Assembly (NCBI GenBank): GCA_014730055.1
Contig: WJIV01000089.1
Location: forward strand, 1 to 8,650
From: Candidatus Bathyarchaeota archaeon
GTDB taxonomy: Archaea > Thermoproteota > Bathyarchaeia > TCS64
Length of the DNA stretch: 8,650 nt
Reading direction: 5' to 3'
A program made the translations under genes and the position numbers. Numbering within the stretch: position 1 is the stretch's first letter; each line of letters opens with the position of its first letter. The notes under the pieces were generated by a model, which saw nothing but the letters and a program-made list of their open reading frames with translations, searched no databases and was not told the origin of the DNA. Of this stretch, positions 6,514 through 8,650 are shown piece by piece.

Positions 6514-7281
6514 ATGTCCGAATTTGAACCCAAAATTATTGGTTTCCTGTGTAACTGGTGTAGCTACGCTGGAGCTGATCTAACTGGGGTAAGCCGAATA
6601 CAATACCCACCAAATCTAAGGGTCATCAGAGTAATGTGCAGTGGAAGAGTAGATCCAACATTGGTGCTACGGTTCTTAGGAGAGGGTGCAGATGGGGTAA
6701 TGATAACAGGATGCCATATTGGTGACTGCCATTACATAGATGGAAATCTTTACGCTAAGCGAAAATTTGAGCTATTAAAGAGACTCGTTGAAAAATCGGG
6801 ACTGGAAAAGGACCGAGTTATGCTAGAGTGGGTATCCGCCTCAGAAGGTCAGAGATTTGCTGACATAGTCACAGAATTCACTGAGAGAATTAGGGAACTT
6901 GGACCCTCGCCGGCTGTTAGTGACCCGGAAATTAGATTCAATCTACTCGCTGCTGAATCAGCTGCAGAGAAATACAGGCTAAGAGTTCTTGTAGATAAAG
7001 AAGAGAGACTCGTTAAGAGAGGAAACATCTACGGAGAGGAAGTTACCCAGAAGGAGTATAATGCTATAATGGAAGAAGCAGTCAACACAGAGTTTACGCG
7101 TAATAAGATAAGACTACTAGTTTCTGAGAACCCAATGTCAGTTAAGGATATCGCTGCAAAGATCGGAGAATCTCCCAAATCTGTTTTGGATCATATAGTT
7201 GCTCTAAGACAGCGTGGTTGGGTAGACCTCTCAGAGATAAGGGATTCAACACCACTTTACCGTGCCATGGAGGTGATCTGA
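6514..7281 (+). CDS. mvhD: MvhD-like [2Fe-2S] electron-transfer protein with C-terminal winged-helix-like domain
   Basis: Residues 1 to about 131 are a complete MvhD/FrhD-type domain, the [2Fe-2S] adaptor that passes electrons from a hydrogenase or formate dehydrogenase to HdrA. The family cysteines are C13/C16, C42, C67 and C72, within FLCNWCSYAGADL, RVMCSGRVDP and GCHIGDCHY; EWVSASEG follows at 105-112. The family is usually about 140 residues, whereas this protein has 255. Residues 132-190 are a charged helical stretch. Residues 192 to about 250 look like a winged helix: a first helix, then MSVKDIAAKIGESPKSVLDHIVALRQRGWV and a short wing ending in PLYRAMEV, as in ArsR/MarR-like DNA-binding folds. 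No frameshift separates the parts. The extension could sense or regulate, or merely serve assembly. It starts 2 nt after hdrA and overlaps the next hdrA by 1 nt. Confidence 0.9.
   Translation: MSEFEPKIIGFLCNWCSYAGADLTGVSRIQYPPNLRVIRVMCSGRVDPTLVLRFLGEGADGVMITGCHIGDCHYIDGNLYAKRKFELLKRLVEKSGLEKDRVMLEWVSASEGQRFADIVTEFTERIRELGPSPAVSDPEIRFNLLAAESAAEKYRLRVLVDKEERLVKRGNIYGEEVTQKEYNAIMEEAVNTEFTRNKIRLLVSENPMSVKDIAAKIGESPKSVLDHIVALRQRGWVDLSEIRDSTPLYRAMEVI
7269..7278 (+). promoter_or_regulatory. Near-ideal Shine-Dalgarno sequence for the fused hdrA
   Basis: GGAGGTGATC is a full 10-nt complement to the usual 3' end of 16S rRNA (GATCACCTCC). It sits inside the last codons of mvhD, with GGAGG ending 7 nt before the ATG at 7281. 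It decides the start and suggests strong expression of the downstream protein. Confidence 0.75.
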
Positions 7282-8650
7282 TGGAGAAAATTGGTTCAGT
7301 TCTAGTGGTTGGAGGAGGAATAGCCGGAATACAAGCTAGCCTTGACCTAGCAGACTCAGGTTTCAAGGTCTATCTACTTGATAAAGAGCCCACCATCGGA
7401 GGCGTTATGACTCAACTCGACAAGACCTTCCCAACAAACGACTGCGCAATGTGTATCTTGGCACCAAAGCTTGTAGGAGCAGGAAGACACCCAAACATTC
7501 ACCTAATCCCGTATAGCGAGTTAGAGGACCTTCAAGGAGAAGAGGGAAATTTTAAGGCAATCGTGAAGAAAAAAGCAAGACGTGTTGATCCTGAAAAATG
7601 TACAGGATGTGGAGACTGCCTCGTAAAATGCCCTATCTCAGCTATTGATTCCTATAACGAGGGCCTAGGTGAGAGAGGAGCTGCATATATAAAGTACCCG
7701 CAGGCTGTACCGTTAGTTGCAACCATTGATAAGGAGAAGTGCATTGGTTGCGGAGTATGCCAAGAGGTATGTAAGGCAGAAGCAATCAACTACGAGGAAG
7801 AGGACACAACTGTTGAGCTAAATGTAGGGTCAGTTATTCTCTCTCCAGGATTTCAGGCATTCGATCCATCAAAATTAACTGAGTACGGATATGGACGTTA
7901 CCCGAATGTAGTAAATAGCATGGAGTTTGAGAGAATACTAAGTGCAACTGGTCCATATCGAGGAACAGTACTAAAACCATCAGACGGGGATCTTCCAAAA
8001 AAGGTGGCATTCCTTCAGTGTATCGGTTCAAGGGATGAACGGATAGGCAACCCCTACTGTAGCGGCGTATGCTGTATGTATGCCATAAAGGAAGCTGTAA
8101 TAGCCCAGGAACACAATCCGGGGCTTGAGGCCAGTATCTTCTTCATGGACATGAGAGCTTTCGGTAAAGAATTTGATGACTATTACACAAGAGCAGAGGA
8201 AGAACACGGGATAAGATTCGTTCGTTCCCGCGTCGCATCAACCAGAGAGGATCCTGTTACTAGGAGTATTCTCTTGAGTTATGAGGAAGATGGGGATATT
8301 CTCGAGGAGGCCTTCGACATGGTTGTCCTCAGCGTAGGTTTGAACCCTCCAGAAGACTCTGAGAAACTCGCAAATGCCACAGGAATCGAGCTAAATGAAT
8401 ATGGCTTTGCAAAAACAAAATTATTACATCCACTGGATACGAGCAGGCCGGGTGTCTATGTTTGCGGTGCATTCCAGGGACCAAAGGACATTCCTGATAG
8501 CGTTGCACAGGCAAGCGGTGCTGCCTCCAGAGCAGCGAAGAAGATCTCTTCAGAGAGAGGAAAGGAGATCACCCCAGTCCACTATCCAGAAGAAAAGTCA
8601 GTAATAGAAGAAGATCCAAGAATAGGGGTATTTGTCTGCCACTGTGGGAT
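7281..8650 (+). CDS. hdrA: Large HdrA-type protein, tandem fusion of two HdrA modules, 3'-truncated
   Basis: The ATG at 7281 overlaps the mvhD stop (TGATG), and the frame is open to the window end, giving 456 residues. The first module parallels the short HdrA at 3529-4836. It has FAD motif GGGIAG (11-16), C55/C58 in the NDCAMCILAPK signature, an inserted ferredoxin (C107/C110/C113/C117 and C154/C157/C160/C164), then C247-x12-C260-x3-C264-C265 and GPKDIPDSVAQASGAA. No C-terminal ferredoxin follows. After a linker of about 25 residues the frame runs into DPRIGVFVCHCG (C453, C455), the opening of the N-terminal domain of a second HdrA like that at 4829. The full protein should therefore be about 1000 residues. 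It is likely a flavin-based electron-bifurcating subunit, presumably with two FADs. Large HdrA proteins of this kind are known in several anaerobes; the partner is unknown. Confidence 0.88.
   Translation, partial: MEKIGSVLVVGGGIAGIQASLDLADSGFKVYLLDKEPTIGGVMTQLDKTFPTNDCAMCILAPKLVGAGRHPNIHLIPYSELEDLQGEEGNFKAIVKKKARRVDPEKCTGCGDCLVKCPISAIDSYNEGLGERGAAYIKYPQAVPLVATIDKEKCIGCGVCQEVCKAEAINYEEEDTTVELNVGSVILSPGFQAFDPSKLTEYGYGRYPNVVNSMEFERILSATGPYRGTVLKPSDGDLPKKVAFLQCIGSRDERIGNPYCSGVCCMYAIKEAVIAQEHNPGLEASIFFMDMRAFGKEFDDYYTRAEEEHGIRFVRSRVASTREDPVTRSILLSYEEDGDILEEAFDMVVLSVGLNPPEDSEKLANATGIELNEYGFAKTKLLHPLDTSRPGVYVCGAFQGPKDIPDSVAQASGAASRAAKKISSERGKEITPVHYPEEKSVIEEDPRIGVFVCHCG

Noticed and set aside
6712..6732. 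Possible selenocysteine at the MvhD cluster, as known in some MvhD/HdrA relatives
   Set aside because: The GCHIGDCHY motif is encoded entirely by ordinary TGC codons, and no in-frame TGA occurs before the final stop.
8395..8604. A small + strand open frame overlapping the fused hdrA
   Set aside because: It is in a different frame inside the conserved C-terminal part of the first HdrA module, has no family features, and is rich in Arg/Gln in the way of a shadow frame.

Overview
The window looks archaeal, although the lineage cannot be fixed from the sequence. Three things point that way. The dominant gene set (HdrA/HdrB/HdrC/MvhD) is the soluble electron-bifurcating machinery best known from methanogens and related archaea. 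Short AT-rich TATA-like boxes sit just upstream of two hdrC genes. The codon use is rich in AGA/AGG and ATA. Gene overlaps (ATGA, GTGA, TGATG) and strong Shine-Dalgarno sequences show a tightly packed operon. All genes are on the + strand. No gene-free stretch exceeds about 60 nt, and I see no rRNA, tRNA, CRISPR or insertion sequence.

Layout. 1-657: 3' end of a multi-spanning membrane protein of the polysaccharide-flippase type, unrelated to what follows. 658-707: short intergenic region with a likely promoter. 708-2068: first hdrC-hdrB pair, overlapping by 4 nt. 2069-2129: second intergenic region, which repeats a motif of about 28 nt from the first and adds a perfect 7-bp dyad. 2130-3526: second hdrC-hdrB pair, again overlapping by 4 nt. 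3529-4836 and 4829-6511: two short hdrA-type genes whose domains are complementary. 6514-7281: MvhD-like [2Fe-2S] protein with an added winged-helix-like C-terminus. 7281 to the window end: a third hdrA-type gene, still open at the edge, in which the modules of the two preceding hdrA genes are fused in one reading frame.

How they may work together (inference from family knowledge). MvhD normally hands electrons from a hydrogenase or formate dehydrogenase to HdrA. The HdrA FAD splits electron pairs, sending one electron to ferredoxin and the other through HdrC to the non-cubane FeS clusters of HdrB, where a disulfide is reduced. This locus has two HdrC/HdrB arms and two HdrA-HdrA' pairs, one split and one fused. 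That suggests an asymmetric or modular complex able to couple one donor to two different HdrB active sites. The electron donor genes and the true substrates are not visible here.

The most notable points are the side-by-side split and fused HdrA pairs, the winged-helix extension on MvhD, the extra cysteines beside both cluster sites in the first HdrB, and the repeated promoter motif in front of both hdrC genes.
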